Assembly (NCBI RefSeq): GCF_036324505.1
Contig: NC_086349.1
Location: forward strand, 20,106,247 to 20,170,246
Reading direction: 5' to 3'
DNA length: 64,000 nt
From: Eleginops maclovinus
Lineage: Eukaryota; Chordata; Actinopteri; Perciformes; Eleginopidae
The first letter of the stretch is position 1. Each line of letters starts with the position of its first letter. The notes under the pieces were generated by a model that was not told the DNA's origin, ran no database searches, and was given only the letters and a program-made list of their open reading frames with translations. A program made the translations under genes and the position numbers. Shown one piece after another: positions 1 to 12,100 of the stretch.

Positions 1-700
1 GTAGACTAGCTACAGTACACGGGTGAAACACTGAGGTGATACAGTAGCTAGGTACAGTCTGCAGGTGATTGAAAAGGATTTAGCTTGAGAGCAAAGGGCA
101 GAAAGCACTCTTGATGACTTAACAAGAAGTATGAGTGAACTATCGCAGAGTTAATAGTATATGGTTCAGAATGTAACCTGTAATAAAGCTGCTGTGGTGT
201 GTTAAATCTGTTCATATATACAGTAAGTTAAATCGGTTCATATATACAGTTAGTTACTCTCTGAGGTGATAGAGAGTGCAGGGAGTGATGTTGTGCAACA
301 GGGTGTTGTATAGCAAACCTCTGGAATACGTCAGAGGGCCTCCATGGATGAGTAAGAGAAAGACATGTTGGACAAACATATATCACACCTTATTTGGGTA
401 CACGAAAGACATGTCGGATGAACATATAGTTCACCTTATTTTGTCACACACACACATTGGACACGCACACACATTTTCTCCTATAAATTGTATGCACAAA
501 GAGATTTCGGGAGGGCTTCCACAATTGGCTCTGGGAACCTCGTATTACCCGTGTTGGTGTATGACACTATGCTGTTTGTAATAAACCTTATTATGTACAA
601 GCTGGTGTCTCCGGAGACTTCTTCATCATCTTCACAAACATATACCTCACTGCACAATATGAGAAAGAGCGTGCGATAATGTAGTTGAGTATTGCAACGC
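1..700 (+). mobile_element. possible retroviral/LTR-retrotransposon LTR (solo or edge fragment)
   Basis: Several LTR-like signs occur in order. An imperfect 46-bp tandem repeat (about 358-403 and 404-449) resembles the duplicated enhancers of a U3 region. A TATA-like TATAAA lies at about 482-487. An AATAAA at 580-585 sits about 100 bp further on, followed by GT- and CT-rich sequence, as in an R-U5 segment. A second, 26-bp tandem duplication occupies 202-227 and 228-253. No gag, pol or env reading frame, primer-binding site or target duplication is visible, and the element's ends were not found. The open frame at 276-581 has no recognisable domain and is read as part of this element. It could equally be chance motif spacing in unique DNA. 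Confidence 0.35.
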
Positions 701-3700
701 TGTAATATTATTGTTGTAGTTTTGCTACTGATGTTCTATTACTTGGGATAAATAATGGAGATAAGAATGTACTCGGTTCTCCCTTACTCCTGCTTTTGTG
801 TTTACTGTGGAAAAACATAAAATTGCTTGTTGATTAAAAAAAGAATGGTTATTATTTCCAAAGAAAATAGGACCCAATATAAAAAATTAAGTGACATTTT
901 AATGTGCAGTTTTCTACGAATAACTCTTTCAACCATATAAAACAAATCCCTGAGTGCAATATCGCAGACTATCAGATGTGTTTGTTGCACTCGTTGATCT
1001 TCCGATGTAATGCAGAGGACTCAGTCATGAGTAAGATTACCCTTCTTTTTTTAAAACCTTGTTTGACCTCCAGTCGGCTTGTTCTGTGTGCATGAAGTCA
1101 CCCTGGAGTAGTACTGACTTCAAGAAAAGAAACTCCTGTTACAAAGTATTTTTAGATTAATGATGTATGATAACCGTCTGCAATTTTTTAACAGCAGTAC
1201 TTTAAAAAGCTCACTCTGCGATCCATTAAATTAACCAAAGACCTTTTAAATGAGGCAAACCAAAGAGCGAGCTAACAATTAATACCGCTCTGAGAATAGC
1301 AGCTGAGCTGACACAAAATCTAAAGCTCAGTAAAGAGCAGCGGTCCAGACTAAAACAAAAACTTCAGGGAGGAAAAAGTGGAGAGTGGAAACTAAAGCAT
1401 ACTAAACTTATGAATTAATATAATGTATCCATGTATAATATCCAGAGCGTCTATGCAGAGACAAAGTGTGTTTATTTTTAAGGAAGCAGCTTTTAATCTT
1501 ATCTTAACAACAACACACCAGTGGTTCAAATGTGTTTGCGTTTCAGCAAGAGTTTTGTTGATGCTCTGGAAATGTCTAATCGTACAGAGACAAATCTCAA
1601 ACAGCAGCTTGCATGCGCCGACTGTGATTTTGCTTGTTCCATCCTTTTGATCAGGAACAAATCATTCCAAAATGAATGAGAAGTGTTTGAATTTTCTTCT
1701 TAATGTTCAAAGAAACTGCTACCACAGAAAAATAATGTACCTGGGATAGATGGAGGGTAAAAACACTAAGCGGCACGAGTTGTCAGCAATTCTACTATCA
1801 GTGCAGGCATTATGGAAAATTAGCAAGAGCAGGAAGAAGGGACAAACCACAGCTGGTCTGTTCTTTTAATGTTCTGAAAGCAGATACAATAATTATGCTT
1901 TCATTTCATGGATTTTCAGCGGCCTTCTTTTTCCTTTCCTTGTCATTTTCTTTCTCATTTTTGCAGAGAATAGTGAATTGCAGTGTTGAGCGGGCGTGTT
2001 TTAATGAGTATTATCTCTGCATGCAAGGTTTATCACATTTTATTCAAACTTAACAGGAGCTGCACTTCTGAAATGGCATCGATTAGTGTGTGATATTTCA
2101 AAGCCACATTTAACAAAGGCTGCTATCATCCAGCCTTTCGGATGATAGAACTTTGTGGGATTCATGGCAGAAAACAATGTGATAGTCGACTGAAAGGTCT
2201 CCTCAGCTGAAGACACACAAAGCGGATAGATTTGAAAAAGTCTCCAACATCACCTCTGTACCCGAGCTCACTGCTCCACTATTCAGTTTCATTTATGATC
2301 CGAAATGCTGTCCTTTTCCGTTTCCTTAGAAAAACACGGTGAGGATCAGAAGGAGAAATCATCTACACTAGAAGTTATATTTCCTCACAAATAAAGTCAA
2401 ATCTGATTCAACATCAATTGTTCATACTTCTCTATTATTCAAGGCTATATCACAATTTAAAAAGATGGTTTTAAGAGTACATAATCTGTCAAAGCATGCT
2501 TTGCATTACACTGAATCAGATAGGTATACTATATCATATACATAAATGTTAAAAGCAGTCATGCAAAGTCCTGGCAAGCTACTTTAAACAATTGTGTCAC
2601 CTCATAAGGGAAGGGAAGATATTCAAATATATATTGAAGCAACTGAAAATGTCTTGTGTGTCTGCAGAATAAAGACACCGTGGTAAGCAATACAAAAGGT
2701 AGAAACACTAAATGGAGATGTGTAGTAGAAGAAAATAAGTCTAAAATGCATAAACAAATGTAACGAAAAAACTACTTTAATTCAATCCACCATAATTACA
2801 AACAAATAACGAAAGTACTTATTTCCTTTATCAAAAAGTAGAGTCATGCAGCTGAAGAAGTCCAAAAAGTGCACAAATGTTCCTCCATTGTGAGGGAAAT
2901 AAATCAGTGCCTGGTGGGAAACACTGACTGTCTCACATTAGGGTCCCACAAGCATCTGCTCAGATCCAGTTTTGTCTCATTATTGAGTTTATATCCTTTT
3001 TTTATCACCTCTATGTGTCACTTTCTTTTGTGTAATTTGCCAGAAGGCTTGCAAGTCTTGCTAATGGATCAAACGTTACGGGAATCTAATATAAAAACAC
3101 TTGCAAAGATATTTATTCTCTCCAGTTTAGTGTTTATCTTTTCTTTGGCGACCTGCGCTTTATACAGTCAAAACACTTTACGCGTATGTCGTGTGACTGG
3201 TGTCGAGTGTGAGAAGTGAGAAAGTCATCGGCATTATGTTCTTCCTTTCATGTCATGTTTTGCCATGCATATTTATATTGTGGAAGCTGGTGAGAGATGT
3301 GCTTATATGAATACATAAGAGAGAAACAGAAGGGTCTTGTACGTTGTCAAAAAGTGTGCTACAGCAAGTGTCACGTTTAAAGTTTGATGATAAAGGCTAG
3401 GGCCTAAATCAAATTGCTTGAATATTAAAGCAGACAAGCAAAAGAAATAACCACTGTGGGAAAAACGGAGCGATCGTAATGTGTCAAAATCAACAAGCTC
3501 ATCCCATAAACGTAATCACTTGGTTAGAGCTCTTATGGGGCAACGGTAAACACAGTATACCACTTAGAGACTGTTTCAGCAGGCTCAGTGCATCCTCACA
3601 GTCAGACTACAGCGGAGTCAGTCAGTCGAACACGATGCTTATCTGCAGCTCTCTGCTGCCAACGTTGCTCTGTCATGCAAAGTGGTGCCAACTTCCATGA

Positions 3701-6700
3701 AGTATTCAAATCTGTTTATGTGCCGTCAGAATCAGAAGCCTCAACCTGTGAGGTTCATCCATGCACAAATGGAAATGAACCCTCTGGCTTAAAAAGTTTG
3801 AAAAAAATACAAGCTGTAATAAAACAAGAATAAATTACCTGTGCCCTTTAGCTTTCAAATTGTAATATCGGAGAATGCATTTGCATGTTGCAATTAGACG
3901 AGAAGTCGAAAAGTTTTCTTTTTTTTTTAAAATCAACAAACAAAGTTTAATGTGTTTCGATCTAGTAGGCTCATTTAGGGAGTAGCAGCTTATGTATATA
4001 GCGCATGATATAAAGTTTTATTTAGTAGCAATATGCCACCATCACCTCCTCTCACACCTCCTCTCTGCTCGTCTCCTTGTCTCCTGTGCATCTACTGAAC
4101 AGAGCTCTGAGGGTTCACTGAAGATCACATCTGAAAGAGAAGCCACTGGTGCATACGCTATCGGCTGCTGCTCCGTGTGTGGAGATGTGGCATTTGAAAG
4201 AAGATGAGTTTGCGTGTTAAAAAAAGACGAGGTTTAGAGAGGGGGGGGGGCAGTCGAGCGACAAAAGTACGTCAGCGTACCGTGCGCCAACAAAGTGCCT
4301 TGCGCCTGCCTGCTGTGGTGTGGGGGGGGATGCGACCTGTCAGAGAGTGAGGGGGCTGGCTGAATGACTTCACATCACCCTTTCAGCTCCAGCAACTTCC
4401 CATTTATATTGTAATGCAAATCCATGGCCTGTCCCAGATGGTGCTTTTCCAGCATCGTGGGTGCATAGAAATATGATTATTTATCCCAAGCACTTCTAAA
4501 GTCTTTAATGCACCGTCCTCCGTCTGCTTCCATGCCCTCCTTCCCCTGGCAATGCTTTAAAGTCTTTGCAGTCTGATGCGTCCCTCCCTGGTGGTAAAGG
4601 AGCTTTAAAAAAATAGGAATAATAGATACGTTTGGGGAGAACTTAACAAGGGAGTACCTTGGAGATTACAGAAAAGTAGGAGAGAAACACACCTAAGTGC
4701 ATAAGTCAAGGAAAGGAAAAAGGAAAAAAAAGACGTAGGTAGATCATTTTCTTGGCTGAGCATTAGGCTAAGAGGAATAAGCAGTAATTCTCATGTCTCT
4801 AAAGTGCTTTTAATCACCTCGGCTGAGCAAAATATAGTCCACCAGCCCCTATCAGTGCAGAACATCATGTTCCTAAAAGCACTGAATAAATTCGCCCATC
4901 TCTGCCCATGTGTGAAATGGAGACAACCTCTTTTGCCGCATATATCAAACAGCTCTGAATGAGTTTTGTAGGATGGGGCAGTATTTTGGAGCTGTTTTTT
5001 AAAGATACAACTGAAGTATAACAATAGATAATGGAACTTCAAGGAATATTATATATCACTTAACTGAGAGTCATAAATATGCCGCCTTTGCAAATGTTTT
5101 GTATCCCCTCTAAAATAATTTACAAGTCCATTTTTAACGTGAAAGCACTTTGTAGTCATTCTTGATGGGATCATTGAAGCAAGGTTATGCACAATAGCAT
5201 AAACAGCATAGCTGGAGGTTTCTGAGAGTGAAGCAGGCACATCCTGAGGGACTGAGTGTGCTGTAAACAGCTGTGTGCTATAAGGCGCTTCATTATAATG
5301 TCAGCATTTCTATACTTTCATTATAATGCCTTCACCAATCAGTCGCATGCCTCAGAAGCATTCAGGTAGCACTTGAATTGACACTTCCTACAAAGAGTAA
5401 TTTAATCAGATCAACTCCTGCAACCCCTGTCACCTTATTATATGATGTGTTCTGACAGGCCTTTATCTCCAATTTCAGCAGCCTTGACACAAAGTTTAAG
5501 TAAGCACAGAGAAAAAGATACACTGATTTGTAAGGATTACATGAATATGATGGCAGTCAGAGTCTGTTTTCAAACCCTTAGTGAGTTCTTCCAAAGGATT
5601 TCACCTAGAGGTCAATGTCTGGTCCTGCCACAATAACATCTGTATTTAGATGTACAGGAGTCATTAGAAATGAATATTTATTCCTATACAATCACTGTAC
5701 TTGAACCCCATCTACAAGGAATATGTGTTTTTTGTTGAACTGTTAATGGTTCATGCAGAACTCAATAATGAAAATAGAACAGGAGGTTTGTCGGGATAAT
5801 ATATAGTCTAAATAGGTTGAATTTGGATGAATGTATTGAATAAGAAAACTATAATAAATAAAGTGAAGCTCTGCTGTAATATGCATTCACTGTTTTTCTG
5901 CGTAGGCCTTGTAGCTCCTCTGTCAAGCTGTGAACAATTTTTAAACTGCAGTGAGAAACAAACCCAAAAATCAACAAAGTTGCTCTTTAAACGGCGCTTT
6001 ATCAAACTTCTCACTATAACTAACCCTTTTTTGTCACTGTCCTTGCACTTACTGCAATCAGAATCCTTTTGTAGGCTTTTGTTATTTGGCTGTTCAGTAT
6101 AATCAAACAGTGTCTCCGCTGTAAGACCGGCTTTATTTGTGACCTTGGCGGTTTTGCATGTCCAGCACAATGTGAAGGAGGCGGGTCATTTCACATCCGG
6201 AAACAAATGAAGGGGAAGTTCATTTCAATCCAACTGCGTCACATTAACGCAAAAATGCAGATCAATCTTTTGTGCAGATGTTTTATTTAAGCATACCTTG
6301 GTATCCTTGTTGATCCAAACACAAATCTTCTCACTCTAGTAGTGTCTAGCCATGCAGATAGTTTTATTCTCTGAGGTGTTCTGATGTTTGCTGCTGAAAC
6401 TTCTGCCATGACCTCAATATGATGGAGGTGAGCAGAAATTTGTTTTTGCAGCTGAAAGCATGAAAAACCATCTTCAACTTGATAAAATAAAATCAACAAG
6501 AAAAATACTGATTACTGAGGGTCATCCAAAAACCTTGGCATCGACAGCTTTCCCTGCGGCGATTTCACACGCAAGAAAGTATTCCCAATGAAAACTCTTC
6601 TATACTATATCTAACGTATGCTTTACTGGTTTCTAATATTGTAAATAAAGCATTCTGTTTAGGCAATTCAAGCTTCTTCATGGGTTTGCCATGTAAAATA

Positions 6701-8653
6701 CACTATGAGTTTGTCAACCATAAGCAGCCTGTTTATTATTCAGAGTCACATACACTACAGACAACACGTTGACACAGCAGAGATTTTAAAAGTTTCAGTA
6801 AATCTGCATGCAGCTGGCTTGTTTCAAAAACAAACATGTCTTTATTTTTCCAAATAGAGCAAATTAAAGTCCATCTAACTTTGAGCAAATGTAAATGGCT
6901 TAATGGAGCTGTCCTCTGTAATTGCTCCACTCAGTCAAGCATTCATTAGGAGCTGGGGAGGTTGGCTACTCTGCGCCGTTTATACATAAAGCTCAACAGA
7001 TTTTCCTCCTCAAACAACTTGCACTCCTCTCTCCCGGTCTGATTTCTTCTTTCTGTGAGCCACAAAACAAACATATTTACAACCTCTTTGAAGGGCGCCT
7101 GACATTTATTTGAACCTACGATTAAGTTTTGAATCACAAGTGTCATAACAACATTATGTTGATGTTCTGTTCAACTATACATTATTTTTAGGTATCACAA
7201 AGTCTGCACTGAAACAACTTTTATTTGTTTATTATTTCAATCAATATGAGACTCTTAAAAAAGGGGTTGCATTTATATTAATTTACAAAATTGTCTCAAA
7301 TGTGATTTATTGGTGACACAAATATACCGTGACCAATTTAAAATAAAGGTCTATCTTATCAGTCCAGATAAATGGATTGTTACACATCAACACTGATCTT
7401 CCATGGTTTCATTTACCTTTGGGGGAGCTGCAATCATAGCCCAAACAGGGTTCAGATAAACTACAATATGTCCCAGTGTTCCCAAAAGAGAGCAGCAAAT
7501 GAAGGCAAAGCGACTGTCACAGTAACTTCCGTTCATAGAATGGGTGGTGAATTTCATCACTTCTAAAAGCAAAAGCAATCAAATCCATTTCAGCCCCCTT
7601 TTCAAATACCTGACCACAATACAAATTGCAGAATAAAACACTGCCGACCGCTTCAGCTGAAATCACAAGCTCTCTTGCCGATTAGGTTTTTTTTTTTCCT
7701 TCTTTCAAAACCAATTGTTTTCCACAAGAGGCGAGACTAAAACTAACATCTTTATTCAATGATCCGGCCATCAGAGATTAATGTGTTCATCACGCCTGGC
7801 CTGTTGTCATCCACATCCCTCTCCAAACAGTTTACCTGCCCACACAAAGAGCAGCAGTTGGCCATAAGCCTGGATGGTCCCCATAGTTTCATGTTGTTCA
7901 CCATCTGTGCTCAAGGCAAAACCTCACTAGGACCATTAAAGTGAAGGGCCAATGAAAGAGATGAGCCTGGGAGGTGACTGGGAGGTTAATGCAGCGGCTA
8001 CTCCACAGTGCACATTTAAGAGGACGGCGGGCAGAAAACTAAAGTTTGTATAAAGGACATCGGTTGTGGAGTGTATGGAGGTCGCAGCTGACCATTTCAA
8101 AAAAGCCCCACCCCCTTAGTAACTGTTGCTAGGCCTGTCAAGCTTTCTGTTCTGGCCTGGCACATAATGCGATTTTCAAATCATATCAGTGGCACTTTTT
8201 CCACTTGAAAAATTCACATCTTCAACAGCATAGACAACAAAAAGAGAAAGGCAACTCTACTATGAAGGGAAAGTTAGAGAATAATAATGAAACCCGGAGC
8301 CGCGGGCTGGAAGATGCAGACAGCAGCATCTCATGATCATAGAAGACATGGAAATAAAAAGCATCGGGGTAGAGCCCTTGTGTCATAGTAAAATATTATA
8401 AATGAAATTGAAATATTGTTTGTTTTATGAGGAGTCTTGGGAGGTTTGAAAACTTAATATAGAACATTATTCTTGGACAAGCAACAGTCGAAAGATTAGA
8501 TTTGTAATAACCGCGGTGTTGGCAGACGTTATGCTATCACAGTTTGGCAGAAGTTGCTGGAGTGGAAACTTCCTCAAACCAAACAGCTCTGTTATTACTC
8601 TAAACTCTGACATACCAGCACCTTGTTCACCATGCAGGGAAATTCTTGTTATT
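701..8653. other. intergenic region without a recognisable gene
   Basis: No open frame here resembles a known family; all are short and lack supporting splice structure. The sequence is AT-rich. A G-run occurs near 4242-4250 and another near 4322-4329. Two stretches, about 4380-4600 and about 6870-7110, are less AT-rich and free of obvious repeats; they could be conserved non-coding elements, but this cannot be judged from one genome. The octamer ATGCAAAT occurs near 4414. Confidence 0.5.
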
Positions 8654-8657
8654 TTAA

Positions 8658-9104
8658 AGAGGCACTACTATGCGTTTATGGTTTACCCTTGTCTGTAGTG
8701 TTATATAGGTTTTTGTGCATGTAAATGGTCTGCAGAGGCTAAAATCCCTGTGTTCCCTCCAGAAGGAGTTTCTCTTCAACACTCCCAACCCTCCCTAAAA
8801 CGCCTCCAGTGAACTCCTTTGTTCATTTCTGTAACATAGTGACATCACTATCTAACATTTGGCTTCTATTGGCTAGTGCTCCAGCGCATTGTACATAACA
8901 AGATAAGGGGTGGGACATCTCTAATCAGTTGACCAATCACAACAGAGCCGGCCAGCTAACCAAACACAGCAGACTGGGCTCTGTTTTTAGACGAAGGGTG
9001 AAAATAGGTGCTTTAATGTTTCCATGATTAAAGCATGGAAACATGTCACAGTAAAGGTAAAAGATACAAATATGAAACTTAAAAAGGACCATGATATGGC
9101 CTCT
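8658..9104. mobile_element. TTAA-flanked MITE, piggyBac-like
   Basis: The element is bounded on both sides by TTAA (8654-8657 and 9105-9108). Its ends are inverted: AGAGGC on the left and GCCTCT on the right, with looser similarity extending about 15 bp further in. At about 447 bp it has no coding capacity. A TTAA target duplication with short terminal inverted repeats is the hallmark of piggyBac-type non-autonomous elements. The motif order (AGAGGC end, then a GTTATATAGG-type stretch, then an AAAGCATGGAAACATG stretch near the right end) also looks like a dispersed fish repeat I have seen. The superfamily assignment is inference. Confidence 0.6.
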
Positions 9105-9108
9105 TTAA

Positions 9109-12100
9109 ATATACCTTTCCTATGATGCCGTTAGCTCGTAGCATGCACATTAACTTTGGTTACAAGTACAATAAGCTATTAGGCCTTGCAGGCTAATTTC
9201 CTCATTTAATTAAGGAGTCATATGCAAAATCAACATAAAAGTTTCAAGGGAAGTTATACAGAAAAACAAATATATATTTGCATCTACATACCAATGATGT
9301 TTGCATGGATACACAAAAGAGAAACAAGAGAATAGCTTTATTTATTGGAGTGTGATCAGATTTTGTGAGAATAGTTATGTGCTTATTATTATCATCTAGT
9401 TTAGACATTGTTATTGTGCATTCAAATATCTCGATGAATACAGTGATAGGATTATAATTAAAGTCGATATATTATAATATTAAATGATTGCTTAGTAAGC
9501 AACTTATATGAGAGATAAACAACTGATTTAATCCAGTGATTACACTATTGCTGAATTGTAAGGTTTTGGTTGTGGACAACACCCTCCATGCTGAATATCT
9601 GTCTAACTTAAGAACAATGCACACTGCTTCAATGTTGAAGAGCCTAAAGAAAGAAAGGCCAAGTAACGGTTTCAAAAACGTGATTGGTCTATTGCTGTTC
9701 AGGTTGACCAATTAATTTCTTCAAATTAGGAAAAGATGAAACTCTTACACGAAATAGTACGAAACATATGAGATTAATGAGGATAGATTTAGAGGCAGTC
9801 AGGAGCTGTAAACTAACTAAATAAAGCTACCAGGGAAACATAATAATCCCCAAACATAACGAAACAAACCTCCAACCATAGTGTGTCATCGCCTGCAGCT
9901 TCTTACTACAGTTGTGTCTTTATTTTAGGAGGTGTGATCACCCAAAGCCCAAACAAAGTGAGAACACGGTGTATGTGCTCAAACAGCAGGAAGTGCAGCA
10001 TCACCATCTATGGGCCAGAATTGCGACGAGACTCTCCGGAGCCGTATCAACAGCTGCCTTTTACACAGTGCCCGCTCACACTGTAGACACACATTGTGCC
10101 TACAAACACCACTTTCAGAATCAATTACTCACACTCCGCAGGTCACAGAACAGTTCATTACTGTTCAATTACCAGTGAATGTTCAATACAGAGCCCATTA
10201 CAGGGGAAAAGTTTCACCCTTGGTGCCAAGACAACAGGAGAACGGGTATGACATGTTAATGATACTATTAACAGATGAGCGAGAGATGAGTGCAAACAAA
10301 TAAATTAAAGCAGATTATGATGAGCTGGACGAAGTGACAGAGGGAAAGTTTTGACATCAGAGTAGCTATCGATGAAGCTGGCTTTTAATTGTATTGATCA
10401 AGCGTTACCCTGACTAGCCATTCATCTCACTTAGATTCATAAAATCCTTATGATCTCTGCTAATGCCATTTTACCGGCACAATATTTTAAATCTAAAGGA
10501 CAAATGGAGAAGCTGCACATTTTTCAGGTTCAGTTGTGCAGTAGTTAAAGTCTCTGCTATAATAAGGTCACACTTTCCAGAAAAATATTCTAGCAGAACA
10601 AACTCCTCAACTTCTTCCAGATTTGGATTTAATGTTTCTTTTCCCCACATTCAGTATATTGATTTTCTTCATTCCCCCGATTCCGCCACACAAGTTGAAA
10701 ACCACAGCATCAGATGAAAGCAAGATTTGGCAAGAACATGATGAGAAAAGTCTGAAATGACAAAAACACTTTTGAATGCAACTATCGGTATGTCCAAGTT
10801 GTTGATGAGGTAAACTAAAGCACATGTTCTACAACATTTAAACATCTTGTGTTTTTTCTGGAAACACATATACACTACCAGGCTGCCTTTAATACTCACT
10901 AATGCACCAAGTTTTCATCCATGACTGAAAAATCTTGTTTGTGGCATTTGCCAAAAAGTGCCCAGCTGTAAGAATCTACTTCCCATTTAAGAAATATATA
11001 TCTTTATATATCTAGCCCATCTCTAAAGATTTATATCTGCTGTACGAATTATAGAAAGACAGCAGCCTGATCTTTCAAGAGAGACGCATACCGAATCTGC
11101 AATCTGCCCACGAATCACCGCTGACTAATCATGAGTGGCTTAATGTTACCATCTTTTATCTTCGTTATTGCAGCATACAGCATACAGCTTTCAGAAAGTA
11201 GAAGTTTTGATGGAGCTAAATGATGACTTCTACATTAATATGAGCGTTGTATTCTTCTGACAGTTGCTATTAGCTGCTATTGTTGCGGTGAAGGGAAGGA
11301 TGATAGATCAGGTTCAAGATAACCTTGTTAGCAGAGCGATTAATGCAGTCATTATGTAAAAATGATAATGGCTTTTATTTATCATAGGACAAATAATTCT
11401 AACAGGTTTCTGTGTTAGAATCTGTTTCATTAAGACATTTAAAGAGCAAACTAATGTGTATTAAAAACAATCATATTTTAAAGAACTGTGGAAAAAAACA
11501 GCAACATGAATTTATTGTGAGGCTGAAAGCCATAAATCAAGCAGTAGACAATGAAAGTGTCAAAATGTTGAATTGTTTCAGGGAACATTGGATGTTTGAT
11601 CACGGCTTTGAATATTCCATGAAAGCACATTTCCTTCTTCAAACACTCCCTGCAGAGTGCGGCCTCACAGTGAAAAATAAGAGAGAAAGAGCGACAAGAG
11701 AAAGTTGGCTGGCAAGTACCGGCTCCCCTGGCGTCTTTTCCAGCAAACAGCCAAGACGGCCATATTGTGTCTCTAAACAAATCGAATAGTTGGCAGTGTG
11801 ACAAGCAAGCCTCTGTGGTGCTCAGATTCACCGAGTCAGCACGACTGAGCGCCTTCATTCCCAGGTCACCGCATGCAGCAGCCGGCAGGGAGCCTCCGTC
11901 GTGTTTACCCAACTGCTGCATGGCAACTGTGTCATTAGGCCTCTGACTGGGAGATGAAAAAATAAATAGAAACATTGATTACTTTGTGATAAGTTTTCTT
12001 TTTTACTTAATGCAGTCCATCAGCAGTTCTTTCCAATTCATTAAGTTATATTGCAACTAAAGATTACTGCTGGACTGAGGCTGAGCCTTATATTTAATTT

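Noticed and set aside
276..581. 101-codon open frame at the left edge
   Set aside because: No recognisable domain; it runs across the LTR-like motifs and a tandem repeat, so it is treated as non-coding.
11478..11975. 165-codon minus-strand open frame in the gene-poor region
   Set aside because: No family resemblance, no splice context, overlaps another frame on the plus strand; better explained by local GC content.
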